Positions 7,272 to 14,767 of a DNA stretch of 20,708 nt are shown here, one piece after another. The notes under the pieces were generated by a model. The model worked only from the letters and a program-made list of their open reading frames with translations, had not been told where the DNA came from and did no database searches. The position numbers and the translations under genes are program-made. The stretch comes from an uncultured Erysipelotrichaceae bacterium (GTDB lineage: Bacteria > Bacillota_I > Bacilli_A > Acholeplasmatales > Anaeroplasmataceae). The stretch covers positions 1 through 20,708 of the forward strand of contig CACZRY010000079.1 of NCBI GenBank assembly GCA_902783745.1. Direction: 5' to 3'. The first letter of the stretch is position 1; every line of letters starts with the position of its first letter.

Positions 7272-8297
7272 ATGAAGTATATGAAAAAATCATTTGCAGG
7301 AATGGAAGTATACCATTCAACGTTAATTACTGATGGTATTATTCTAAACGCAAATGAATCCCCATATCAGCCTCCTAAAAAGATAATTGAATTATTTAAT
7401 GAGGCTATAAAAAATATAGAATTTAATCGTTATCCTGATATGGATGAAAGAGAATTAGATCAAGCAATTGCAAATCATTTTGGAATTGATGCAAATTGTG
7501 TAACTGTTGGTGTAGGTTCAGATGAATTATTATCATCAACATTTAGAGCTGTATTAGAACCAGGTGAAAAAATTTTAGGCTTTACACCAGCATTTTCTAT
7601 GTATAAGGTTTTTGCAACATTATGTGGCGCAATATATGAACCTGTATTTGGTGATGAGAATATGCGTTTTGATATTGATGAAATGATATCTAAAATCAAA
7701 ACATCTGATGCAAAAGCGGTTGTTGTATGCTCACCAAATAATCCTACTGGTCAGTATTTTACAGAAGATGAAATCAGAAGATTAATAGAATCTACTGATA
7801 AGCTTATTTTATTAGATTTAGCATATATCAATTTTTCAGATAATGATTATACAAAGATTGCAATGGAATATGATAATGTTATTTCATATAGAACATTTTC
7901 TAAGGATATGGCATTACCTTCATTAAGAGTTGGTTATGCAATATCTAATAAAGAAAATATTGATATGATTAATTGTATTAAAGATCCATATTCAGTTACA
8001 ACTATGTCTCAAATTATGGCTAAAATTGCAATTGAGAATGTAGATTTATATAAGCCTCAGCTTGAATTAATTAAATCTGAAAGAACTAGGGTTTATAATG
8101 AATTAAAGAATATGGGGTTTAAGGTATATCCTACACAAGCTAATTTCATATATATGAATATGGATGATAAGTATTATCAAGAACTATTAAAAAACAAAAT
8201 ATACATTAGACGTTTTAAAGAAGGTACTTATAGACCTTGTATTGGTACAAAAGAAGAAAATGATAAATTCTTGGAGGTATTAAGAAATGCGAAATAG
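7272..8297 (+). CDS. hisC: Histidinol-phosphate aminotransferase
   Basis: PLP-dependent class I/II aminotransferase that converts imidazole acetol phosphate plus glutamate to histidinol phosphate. Length is 341 residues. The fold-type I landmarks are in order: NANESPYQPP, VGVGSDELL, SPNNPTGQYF, and TFSKDMALPSLRVGYA with the PLP-binding Lys211. The final RRFKEGTYRPCIGT carries the phosphate and carboxylate contacts expected of HisC. Placement between hisD and hisB matches the enteric order hisGDCB; in B. subtilis hisC instead lies in the trp region. The ribosome site AAAGGA is within the end of hisD, and the gene overlaps hisB by 11 bases. Confidence 0.95.
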   Translation: MKYMKKSFAGMEVYHSTLITDGIILNANESPYQPPKKIIELFNEAIKNIEFNRYPDMDERELDQAIANHFGIDANCVTVGVGSDELLSSTFRAVLEPGEKILGFTPAFSMYKVFATLCGAIYEPVFGDENMRFDIDEMISKIKTSDAKAVVVCSPNNPTGQYFTEDEIRRLIESTDKLILLDLAYINFSDNDYTKIAMEYDNVISYRTFSKDMALPSLRVGYAISNKENIDMINCIKDPYSVTTMSQIMAKIAIENVDLYKPQLELIKSERTRVYNELKNMGFKVYPTQANFIYMNMDDKYYQELLKNKIYIRRFKEGTYRPCIGTKEENDKFLEVLRNAK

Positions 8298-8874
8298 TGG
8301 TATTGTAGAAAGAAAAACAAAAGAAACTAATATTAAATGCCAGCTAGAGCTTGATGGTGAAGGCATTGCTAATCTTAACACAGGAATTGGTTTCTTTGAT
8401 CATATGTTAAATACTTTGACTAAACATGGTGGATTTAATCTTGATTTTACATGTAATGGTGATTTAAATGTAGATACACATCATTCAGTTGAGGATTCAG
8501 GAATTGTTTTAGGTATGGCTTTTAATAAAGCATTATCTAATAAGGATGGAATTCAAAGATATTCATCATTTACTATGGCAATGGATGATGCATTAGTTAT
8601 GTGTGCTGTTGACCTTTGTGGTAGAGCATATTATGAAAGTGATGCTAAATTTGATTGTGATAAATGCGGAGATTTTGAAACTCAAACAACAGATGAATTC
8701 TTTAGATCATTTGCTGATAATGCAATGATTAATCTACATTTTGTTGTTTTTAGAGGACAAAATGCTCACCATATTATAGAAGCTATGTTTAAAGCACTTG
8801 CTAAGTGTTTAAGAGACGCAATTAGAATTAATAAAGACATTAAGGGCAGCCTTACTACAAAGGGTGTGATTTAA
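8287..8874 (+). CDS. hisB: Imidazoleglycerol-phosphate dehydratase (monofunctional)
   Basis: Mn-dependent dehydratase converting imidazole glycerol phosphate to imidazole acetol phosphate. The 195-residue protein is only the dehydratase; the N-terminal histidinol-phosphatase (HAD) domain of the bifunctional enteric HisB is absent. The two pseudo-repeat metal-binding motifs are seen: FFDHML and DTHHSVEDSG in the first half, and GQNAHHIIEAMFKAL in the second. The ATG lies inside the end of hisC, with GGAGG 9 bases upstream, so translation is coupled. The stop overlaps the hisH start by one base. Confidence 0.96.
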   Translation: MRNSGIVERKTKETNIKCQLELDGEGIANLNTGIGFFDHMLNTLTKHGGFNLDFTCNGDLNVDTHHSVEDSGIVLGMAFNKALSNKDGIQRYSSFTMAMDDALVMCAVDLCGRAYYESDAKFDCDKCGDFETQTTDEFFRSFADNAMINLHFVVFRGQNAHHIIEAMFKALAKCLRDAIRINKDIKGSLTTKGVI

Positions 8875-9482
8875 TGATTGCTATTATGGATTATGGCATC
8901 GGGAACCTTGGTTCTGTAAAAAATGCATTAGATCATTTAGGTATTTCAAATGTAATTACATCTGATAAAGATGTTATTTTATCAGCTGATAAAATTATCT
9001 TACCAGGTGTTGGTGCATTTAGTGATGCAATAAATACATTTAAAAAATATGGCTTTGATAAAGTTATTAATGAAGCTATAAAGAAAAATACTCCAATACT
9101 TGGCATATGCGTTGGTATGCAAATGCTATTTGAACGTGACTATGAATATGGAGTTCATGATGGACTTGGTATTCTAGAAGGCGAAATAATTAGATTTAAT
9201 GATGTTGTTGATGGAGTAAAATATAAGATTCCTCATATGGGTTGGAATCAAATTAAAGTAATAGATGATAATCCTTTATTAAAAGGCTTAGATGGTAAAT
9301 ATGTATACTTTGTGCATTCATATTATTGTCCTAAGAGTAAAGATGCATCTGCATTAACTACATACGCAGGAGTAGAGTATGTTTCTGTTGTTAGACGTGG
9401 CAATGTATATGCAACACAATTCCATCCTGAAAAATCAGGTAATGTTGGATTAGAAATCTTAAAGAATTTCGGAGAATTATAA
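8874..9482 (+). CDS. hisH: Imidazole glycerol phosphate synthase, glutaminase subunit
   Basis: Class I glutamine amidotransferase that releases ammonia from glutamine and channels it to HisF. 202 residues. The triad is complete: Cys79 in LGICVGMQ, with His184 and Glu186 in QFHPEKSG. The N-terminal MDYGIGNLGSVKNAL is typical of HisH. It begins within the hisB stop (TAATG). HisF lies two genes downstream, with hisA between, as in most bacterial his operons. Confidence 0.97.
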   Translation: MIAIMDYGIGNLGSVKNALDHLGISNVITSDKDVILSADKIILPGVGAFSDAINTFKKYGFDKVINEAIKKNTPILGICVGMQMLFERDYEYGVHDGLGILEGEIIRFNDVVDGVKYKIPHMGWNQIKVIDDNPLLKGLDGKYVYFVHSYYCPKSKDASALTTYAGVEYVSVVRRGNVYATQFHPEKSGNVGLEILKNFGEL

Positions 9483-9484
9483 AA

Positions 9485-10192
9485 ATGAAAATTTACCCAG
9501 CAATAGACTTACACCTTGGTAATGCAGTAAGATTATACAAAGGTGATTATAATCAAGTAACAACATACGGAAGCCCAAAAGAGATTGCAGAGCAATTCAA
9601 AAAAGAAGGTGCAACATTTCTTCATCTTGTTGATTTAGATGGAGCAAAGGATGGCAAATTCGAAAACCTAGAAGCTGTTAAAGCAATTTTATCTACAGGA
9701 ATTGATGCTGAACTTGGCGGTGGAATTAGAACTATAGAACATATTAAAGTATTACTAGATTTAGGTTTAAAAAGAGTAATACTAGGTTCAAGTGCTTTAA
9801 ATTTAGATTTTGTTAAAGAAGCAATTGATAAATTTGGTTCTGATAAAATTGTTGTTGGAATTGATTGTATGAATTTAATAGTTAAAACACACGGTTGGTT
9901 AAATGATACAAAGCTTTATGCAATTGATTTTGCAAATTCATTAAAAAAGATTGGTGTAAAAACAATTATTTTTACAGACATTTCTAAAGATGGAACATTA
10001 GAAGGTATTAATCAAGAACAAACTAAGAAGATGATTGATGAAACTGGCTTAAATATTGTTGCATCAGGAGGAGCTAAATCAATTAATGACGTTAAGGCTT
10101 GTAAAGAAATTGGCTGTGAAGGTATAATATTAGGTAAGTCATTATATGCTGGAGAAATTAATTTAAAAGAAGCATTAAGCTATGAGGATTAG
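9485..10192 (+). CDS. hisA: ProFAR isomerase HisA
   Basis: A TIM-barrel enzyme that isomerises ProFAR to PRFAR (Amadori rearrangement). 235 residues. Catalytic Asp8 lies in YPAIDLHLG. The barrel phosphate-binding motifs are GGGIRT and the late ASGGAKS. The loop with VKTHGW occupies the position of the HisA-specific active-site motif and argues against a second HisF or a bifunctional PriA. It starts 2 bases after the hisH stop and is followed by hisF, its likely gene-duplication sister. Confidence 0.95.
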   Translation: MKIYPAIDLHLGNAVRLYKGDYNQVTTYGSPKEIAEQFKKEGATFLHLVDLDGAKDGKFENLEAVKAILSTGIDAELGGGIRTIEHIKVLLDLGLKRVILGSSALNLDFVKEAIDKFGSDKIVVGIDCMNLIVKTHGWLNDTKLYAIDFANSLKKIGVKTIIFTDISKDGTLEGINQEQTKKMIDETGLNIVASGGAKSINDVKACKEIGCEGIILGKSLYAGEINLKEALSYED

Positions 10193-10201
10193 GAGGCATA
10201 T

Positions 10202-10957
10202 ATGTTAACAAAAAGAATTATACCATGCCTTGATCTTAAGGAAGGTAGAGTAGTAAAAGGTGTAAACTTTTTAAACCTAATTGATGCAGGTGATCCTGTA
10301 GTACAGGCAAAATGCTATTCTGATTTAGGTGCAGATGAAGTTGTTTTTTTAGATATCACAGCTTCATATGAAAAAAGAGGAATCCTAATAGATGTAATTA
10401 AGAAAGCTGCAGCTAATGTATTTATTCCTTTAACTGTAGGTGGAGGAATTAAAACTATTGATGATATACATGATATTTTAATGGCTGGAGCTGATAAGGT
10501 ATCTATCAATTCAAGCGCAGTACATAATCCTTCTTTAATAAAAGAAGGAGCACAAAAGTATGGTAACCAATGCATCGTTGTTGCAATAGATGCAAAATGG
10601 AATGGAGAATTCTATGAGGTTTATACTGAAGGTGGAAGAAATAAGACTGGTCTTGATGCGGTAGAATGGGCTAAGAAGGTTGAAAGCTTAGGTGCTGGTG
10701 AAATATTATTAACTAGTATGGATGCTGATGGTACTAAGAAAGGCTTTGAACTTAATTTAACTTCATTAGTATCAAGTGCTGTAAATATTCCTGTAATCGC
10801 ATCAGGTGGTGCAGGATCAAAAGAAGACTTTTATGATGTTTTTACTAAAGGTAAGGCTGATGCTGGACTTGCAGCATCACTATTCCATTTTAAAGAACTA
10901 GAAATAAAAGATTTGAAGAATTATTTAAATAGTAAGGGTGTAGAGGTTAGAATATGA
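10202..10957 (+). CDS. hisF: Imidazole glycerol phosphate synthase, cyclase subunit
   Basis: TIM-barrel partner of HisH that joins ammonia to PRFAR, yielding imidazole glycerol phosphate and AICAR, the latter returning to purine synthesis. 251 residues, the normal size. Both catalytic aspartates are at their canonical numbers, Asp11 ([10 protein letters not shown]) and Asp130 (VVAIDAKW). Phosphate-binding GGGIKT and ASGGAGS are present. A strong AGGAGG ribosome site lies in the short gap after hisA. The stop overlaps the hisIE start by 4 bases (ATGA). Confidence 0.97.
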   Translation: MLTKRIIPCLDLKEGRVVKGVNFLNLIDAGDPVVQAKCYSDLGADEVVFLDITASYEKRGILIDVIKKAAANVFIPLTVGGGIKTIDDIHDILMAGADKVSINSSAVHNPSLIKEGAQKYGNQCIVVAIDAKWNGEFYEVYTEGGRNKTGLDAVEWAKKVESLGAGEILLTSMDADGTKKGFELNLTSLVSSAVNIPVIASGGAGSKEDFYDVFTKGKADAGLAASLFHFKELEIKDLKNYLNSKGVEVRI

Positions 10958-11601
10958 CAAAGCAAGAAATTTTAGATACAGTAAAATTTGATGATAAGGG
11001 ATTAGTTGTTTGCGTTATTCAAGATGCTCATGCTAAAAAAATTAGAATGGTTGCATATATGAATCGTGAAGCATTAGAAAAGACTTTAGAAACAAAAGAA
11101 ATGTATTATTTTTCAAGAAGCCGTAATGAATTATGGAGAAAAGGCGAAACTTCTGGATACTATCAACATATGAAAGGCTTATCTATTGATTGTGATGGAG
11201 ATGCTTTATTATTCCAAGTTGAGCAAGAAGGTGGAATTTCTTGTCATACAGGTCATGCAACATGCTTCTATAGAGATTTAGATGAGGATGTTGATGTTAA
11301 GGTTAATAGAGTTAAGATTGAAAAATCTGATATTGAATTATTTAATCTTGAAGCAACTATTAATGATAGAATTAAAAATCCAGTACCTGGTTCATATACA
11401 AATTATTTAATTGAAAAAGGCGATAATAAGATTTTAAAGAAGGTTGGAGAAGAATCAACTGAAACGATTATCGCATTTAAAGATGGCAAGAAACCTGAAA
11501 TTGTTGGTGAAATTGCTGATTTAATTTATCATTTAACTGTAGAAATGCAGACAAAAGATATTTCATGGCAAGAAGTTTTTGATGAATTAAAAAACAGATA
11601 A
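10954..11601 (+). CDS. hisI: Bifunctional PRA-CH / PRA-PH HisIE
   Basis: A fusion enzyme carrying out steps two and three of histidine synthesis. The N-terminal cyclohydrolase domain (about residues 1-112) shows [35 protein letters not shown] and the zinc-binding [10 protein letters not shown]. The C-terminal pyrophosphohydrolase domain (about 118-215) shows [11 protein letters not shown], the [10 protein letters not shown] helix and EIADLIYHL, the acidic metal-binding helices of the MazG-like fold. It is the last his gene, 18 bases ahead of the phosphoglucomutase gene. The fused gene is often written hisIE. Confidence 0.96.
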   Translation: MTKQEILDTVKFDDKGLVVCVIQDAHAKKIRMVAYMNREALEKTLETKEMYYFSRSRNELWRKGETSGYYQHMKGLSIDCDGDALLFQVEQEGGISCHTGHATCFYRDLDEDVDVKVNRVKIEKSDIELFNLEATINDRIKNPVPGSYTNYLIEKGDNKILKKVGEESTETIIAFKDGKKPEIVGEIADLIYHLTVEMQTKDISWQEVFDELKNR

Positions 11602-11619
11602 TAGGAGGTAGTTAGAGTT

Positions 11620-13323
11620 ATGGGATATTTAGAAAAAGTAGAATTATGGAAGAATTATAAGGACTTAGATAAGGCTTTGAAAGCTGAACTTGATTCTATG
11701 GATGAAAAGGAGCTAAAAGACGCTTTTACAGATGATTTAGCTTTCGGTACTGGTGGTATGAGAGGTGTACTTGGTGCTGGTACAAATAGAATGAATATTT
11801 ATATTGTTGCTAAAGCAACTTTAGGATTCGGTCGCTATTTAAAGGAAAAGAGTAATACTGCTTTACAAAAGGGTGTTGCTATTTCTCATGATAATCGTCA
11901 TCAATCTAAGGAATTTGCAAGAATTTCAGCTGAAGTTTTATCATCATTAGGATTTAGAGTATTTTTATTTGAGGCTTTAAGACCTACTCCTGAATTATCT
12001 TATGCAGTAAGATATTTCAATTGTATTGGTGGTATTATGATTACTGCATCACATAATCCTAAAGAATATAACGGATATAAGATTTATGATGAAACTGGAT
12101 GTCAGTTAGTTCCTGCTGATGCAGATAAGGTAATTAAGAAGATTGATGAAATTAAGGATTATTTCAATATTGAAACATCTTTAAATCATGACTTAATTCA
12201 TTATATTGGAAAAGAAGTTGATGAAGCTTATATTAAGGAAGTAAAGAAGATCATATTAAGACCTAACTTAAAGAAAAACTTTAAGTTAACATATACTCCA
12301 CTTCATGGTACAGGACAAGTATTTGCCGCTGATGTATTAAGAAGTGAAGGATATGATGTTACTCCAGTTAAGGAACAAATGACATGTGATCCTGACTTCA
12401 GTGGTGTTAAAACATCTAACCCAGAAAATAAAGAAGCTTTTGATGAATCTATTGAACTTGCAAAGAAGATTGGTGCTAAGATTTGTCTTGCAACTGACCC
12501 AGATGCTGACCGTTTAGGTATTGCTGTTGAGCACAATGGAGAATATTATTTATTCACAGGTAACCAAACAGCCGCAATTATATTAGATTATATTTTAAAA
12601 ACTAGAAAAGAATTAAATACATTACCAAAAGAAGATGGATATATTTTCACAACAAATGTTTCATCTACTCTACCATCTATAATCGCAGCTGATTATGGTA
12701 TTAAGACTGAAATCACTTTAACTGGATTTAAGTTCATTGGTGAAAAGGCTCATGAGATGGTTGATATGGGCAAGGGTGAATATGTATTTGGATTTGAAGA
12801 ATCATATGGATGCTTAGTTTCACCTTGTGTTCGTGATAAAGATTCAATTCAAGCCATTTTAATGCTTTGTGAAGCTGCTGCTTATTATTTTGAAAAAGGC
12901 ATGGATTTATACGATGCCTTAGAAGAAATTTATAAGAAGTATGGATATTATAAAGAAGGTATTACTAATATCGTATTAAAAGGCTTAGAAGGACAAGCTA
13001 AGATAAAGAGAATTATGGATTTCTTCCGTACAACAGATATTAAGCTTGATGGATTTGAAATATCTGCAAAGGATGATTGCATGTTAGGCATTCATACTGA
13101 ATTCGGTAAAACTGATGATAAGAAGTCTAAGATTAATTTACCTAAATCAAATGTTATTAAATATTATTTATCTGATGGTTCTTGGGTTGTATTAAGACCT
13201 TCAGGAACTGAACCCAAACTAAAATTATATTATGGTGCTAAGGGTCTAACTGAAAAAGATGCAGATGCAATCGTTAAGAAGTTAACAGATGAATTAATGG
13301 CAATTGTAAATTTAATTAAATAA
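11620..13323 (+). CDS. pgcA: Phosphoglucomutase (alpha-D-phosphohexomutase family)
   Basis: Interconverts glucose 1-phosphate and glucose 6-phosphate, supplying nucleotide sugars for wall and glycolipid synthesis. The 567 residues are close to the B. subtilis PgcA type. The four family motifs are in order: phosphoserine loop TASHNPKEYNG with active Ser144, metal-binding DPDADRLG, sugar-binding GFEESYG, and phosphate-binding RPSGTEPKLK near the C-terminus. Phosphomannomutase or dual activity cannot be excluded from sequence alone. The gene has an AGGAGG ribosome site and lies 18 bases after hisIE with no terminator between, so it is probably transcribed with the his operon; a strong terminator follows it. 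Confidence 0.92.
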   Translation: MGYLEKVELWKNYKDLDKALKAELDSMDEKELKDAFTDDLAFGTGGMRGVLGAGTNRMNIYIVAKATLGFGRYLKEKSNTALQKGVAISHDNRHQSKEFARISAEVLSSLGFRVFLFEALRPTPELSYAVRYFNCIGGIMITASHNPKEYNGYKIYDETGCQLVPADADKVIKKIDEIKDYFNIETSLNHDLIHYIGKEVDEAYIKEVKKIILRPNLKKNFKLTYTPLHGTGQVFAADVLRSEGYDVTPVKEQMTCDPDFSGVKTSNPENKEAFDESIELAKKIGAKICLATDPDADRLGIAVEHNGEYYLFTGNQTAAIILDYILKTRKELNTLPKEDGYIFTTNVSSTLPSIIAADYGIKTEITLTGFKFIGEKAHEMVDMGKGEYVFGFEESYGCLVSPCVRDKDSIQAILMLCEAAAYYFEKGMDLYDALEEIYKKYGYYKEGITNIVLKGLEGQAKIKRIMDFFRTTDIKLDGFEISAKDDCMLGIHTEFGKTDDKKSKINLPKSNVIKYYLSDGSWVVLRPSGTEPKLKLYYGAKGLTEKDADAIVKKLTDELMAIVNLIK

Positions 13324-13327
13324 TATA

Positions 13328-13386
13328 AAACAGGACCAAAAGTATCTTTTAAAATAAATATAAGTCTTTTGGTCTTGTTTATTTTT
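13328..13386 (+). terminator. Intrinsic terminator after phosphoglucomutase gene
   Basis: A 15-bp stem, AAACAGGACCAAAAG (13328-13342) with CTTTTGGTCTTGTTT (13366-13380) and one G-T wobble. The loop is 23 bases and AT-rich, followed by an A and a T-run. It closes the his-pgcA transcript. Its 3' arm also holds the -35 of the ychF promoter. Confidence 0.85.
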
Positions 13387-13403
13387 TAATAAACAATTAT
13401 AAT
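13375..13403 (+). promoter_or_regulatory. Promoter of ychF
   Basis: TTGTTT (13375-13380), a 17-base spacer and a perfect TATAAT (13398-13403). The -35 lies inside the 3' arm of the preceding terminator. The predicted leader is about 70 nt. In that leader, 13413-13446 can fold into an AT-rich hairpin (TTATTCCTATATA pairing with TATATAAGGATAA, one wobble and one mismatch), upstream of the AAGGAG ribosome site. Confidence 0.7.
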
Positions 13404-13482
13404 TAAGTAGGTTTATTCCTATATATATTAATATATATAAGGATAAGGTAATTAATACAAGTAATTAAGGAGAATAGTTAAA

Positions 13483-14583
13483 ATGGCATTAACAGCAGGA
13501 ATTGTTGGACTTCCTAACGTTGGTAAGTCAACTTTATTTAACGCAATAACTAAGGCTGGTGCATTAGCTGCAAATTACCCTTTCGCAACAATTGAACCAA
13601 ATGTAGGTATGGTAGAAGTACCTGATGATAGATTATGGGTATTATCAAAAATGTATAATCCAAAGAAGACTATTCCTGCAGTATGTGAATTTACAGATAT
13701 CGCAGGTCTTGTTAAAGGGGCTTCTAAGGGTGAAGGATTAGGAAACCAATTCTTAGGTAATATTAGAAACTGTAATGCAATCGTTGAAGTAGTAAGATGT
13801 TTTGAGGATTCTAATGTTACACATGTAGAAGGTGGAGTTGACCCAATTAGAGATATTGAAATTATTAATATTGAATTAATTTTATCAGATTTAGCTCAGG
13901 TTGAAACTCGTATCCAAAAAATTGCAAAGAAGGCTCAATCTAAGGTTGATGATGCTGCAAAGGAATATGAGATTTTAACAAGAATAAAAGAAGCATTAGA
14001 AAATGAAAAAGCTGTTCGTGAGCTTAAATTTGAAGATGAAGAAAGAAAATATGTTGATGCATATAATTTCTTAACTGCAAAACCAATTTTATATGTTGGT
14101 AATGTTGCAGAAGATTATATTGCTGATGCATCTGATGATGAAAATTTTCAAAAATTAAAAGCTTATGCTGATAAGACTGGTGCTGGTTGTATTGCAATAT
14201 CAGCTGAAATTGAATCTCAATTAGCTGTATTGGATGATGAAGATAAAAAGGCATTCTTAGCAGATTATGGTGTAGAAGAACCAGGCTTAAATAAATTAAT
14301 TAGAGCAACATATGATTTATTAGGTTATGCAACATTCTTTACTACAGGACCTGATGAATGTAGAGCATGGACTTTTAAGAAAGGAATGTATGCACCTGAA
14401 TGTGCTGGTGTAATTCATACAGATTTCCAAAAAGGATTCATTCGCGCTGAAACAGTATCTTATGATGATTTAATTAAAACAGGTTCAGCTTTAAAGGCTA
14501 AGGAAGCTGGTCTTGTTAGACAAGAAGGAAAAGATTATATTGTTCAAGATGGCGATATAATGCTATTTAAGTTTAATGTATAA
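13483..14583 (+). CDS. ychF: Redox-regulated P-loop ATPase/GTPase YchF (OLA1 family)
   Basis: A universally conserved Obg-family P-loop protein that binds ribosomes and, in studied members, prefers ATP over GTP. The 366-residue length is typical. G1 is GLPNVGKST (residues 9-17). The switch region has FTDIAGLVKGASKGEGLGNQ, and the G4 position reads NVAED in place of the GTPase NKxD, the feature linked to ATP preference. A coiled-coil insert follows (about 128-175), and the C-terminal TGS-like domain (about 280-366) contains FFTTGPDECRAW and the HTDFQKGFIRAE segment. It is transcribed alone, with its own promoter and terminator. Confidence 0.97.
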   Translation: MALTAGIVGLPNVGKSTLFNAITKAGALAANYPFATIEPNVGMVEVPDDRLWVLSKMYNPKKTIPAVCEFTDIAGLVKGASKGEGLGNQFLGNIRNCNAIVEVVRCFEDSNVTHVEGGVDPIRDIEIINIELILSDLAQVETRIQKIAKKAQSKVDDAAKEYEILTRIKEALENEKAVRELKFEDEERKYVDAYNFLTAKPILYVGNVAEDYIADASDDENFQKLKAYADKTGAGCIAISAEIESQLAVLDDEDKKAFLADYGVEEPGLNKLIRATYDLLGYATFFTTGPDECRAWTFKKGMYAPECAGVIHTDFQKGFIRAETVSYDDLIKTGSALKAKEAGLVRQEGKDYIVQDGDIMLFKFNV

Positions 14584-14603
14584 TAAATTATGAAAACAGA
14601 ATG

Positions 14604-14637
14604 AAAACAGGATTTATAAATCCTGTTTTTTCTTTTA
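14604..14637 (+). terminator. Intrinsic terminator after ychF
   Basis: A perfect palindrome of 26 bases (14604-14629; arms AAAACAGGATTTA / TAAATCCTGTTTT) followed by a T-rich run. It begins about 20 bases past the ychF stop. It separates ychF from the jetABC-sepF operon. Confidence 0.92.
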
Positions 14638-14640
14638 TCG

Positions 14641-14697
14641 AAAAAAATACTAAAAAAAATCAAAAAAAGTGCCGTATTTTGCGAGAAAAGTCCGCTA
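14641..14697 (+). promoter_or_regulatory. Phased A-tracts and GC-richer direct repeats upstream of the jetA promoter
   Basis: Three A-tracts of 7-8 bases begin at 14641, 14652 and 14662, spacings of 11 and 10 bases that match the DNA helical repeat and so predict static curvature. They run into two imperfect direct repeats, AAAAGTGCCGTA (14665-14676) and AAAAGTCCGCTA (14686-14697), 9 of 12 identical and 21 bases apart (two turns). This GC-richer block stands out in an AT-rich spacer and lies just ahead of the -35. It could be an operator or an upstream activating region; no regulator is identified. Confidence 0.4.
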
Positions 14698-14703
14698 ATA
14701 ACA

Positions 14704-14732
14704 TTGAAAATATATTATTATTTTGTTAAAAT
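14704..14732 (+). promoter_or_regulatory. Promoter of the jetABC-sepF operon
   Basis: TTGAAA (14704-14709), a 17-base spacer and TAAAAT (14727-14732) with an extended TG element (TGT directly before the -10). This is a strong vegetative-type match. The predicted leader is about 30 nt and contains an AGGGGG ribosome site at 14752-14757. Confidence 0.75.
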
Positions 14733-14767
14733 AAAAATATATATTTTATGTAGGGGGATAGGCTAAA

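Noticed and set aside
13413..13446. AT-rich hairpin read as a second terminator before ychF
   Set aside because: No GC-rich stem and no T-run after it; it lies within the predicted ychF leader.
14024..14254. Gln/His-rich minus-strand open frame in ychF
   Set aside because: Its odd composition is the mirror of Asp/Glu/Ile-rich codons in ychF; no start signal or family.
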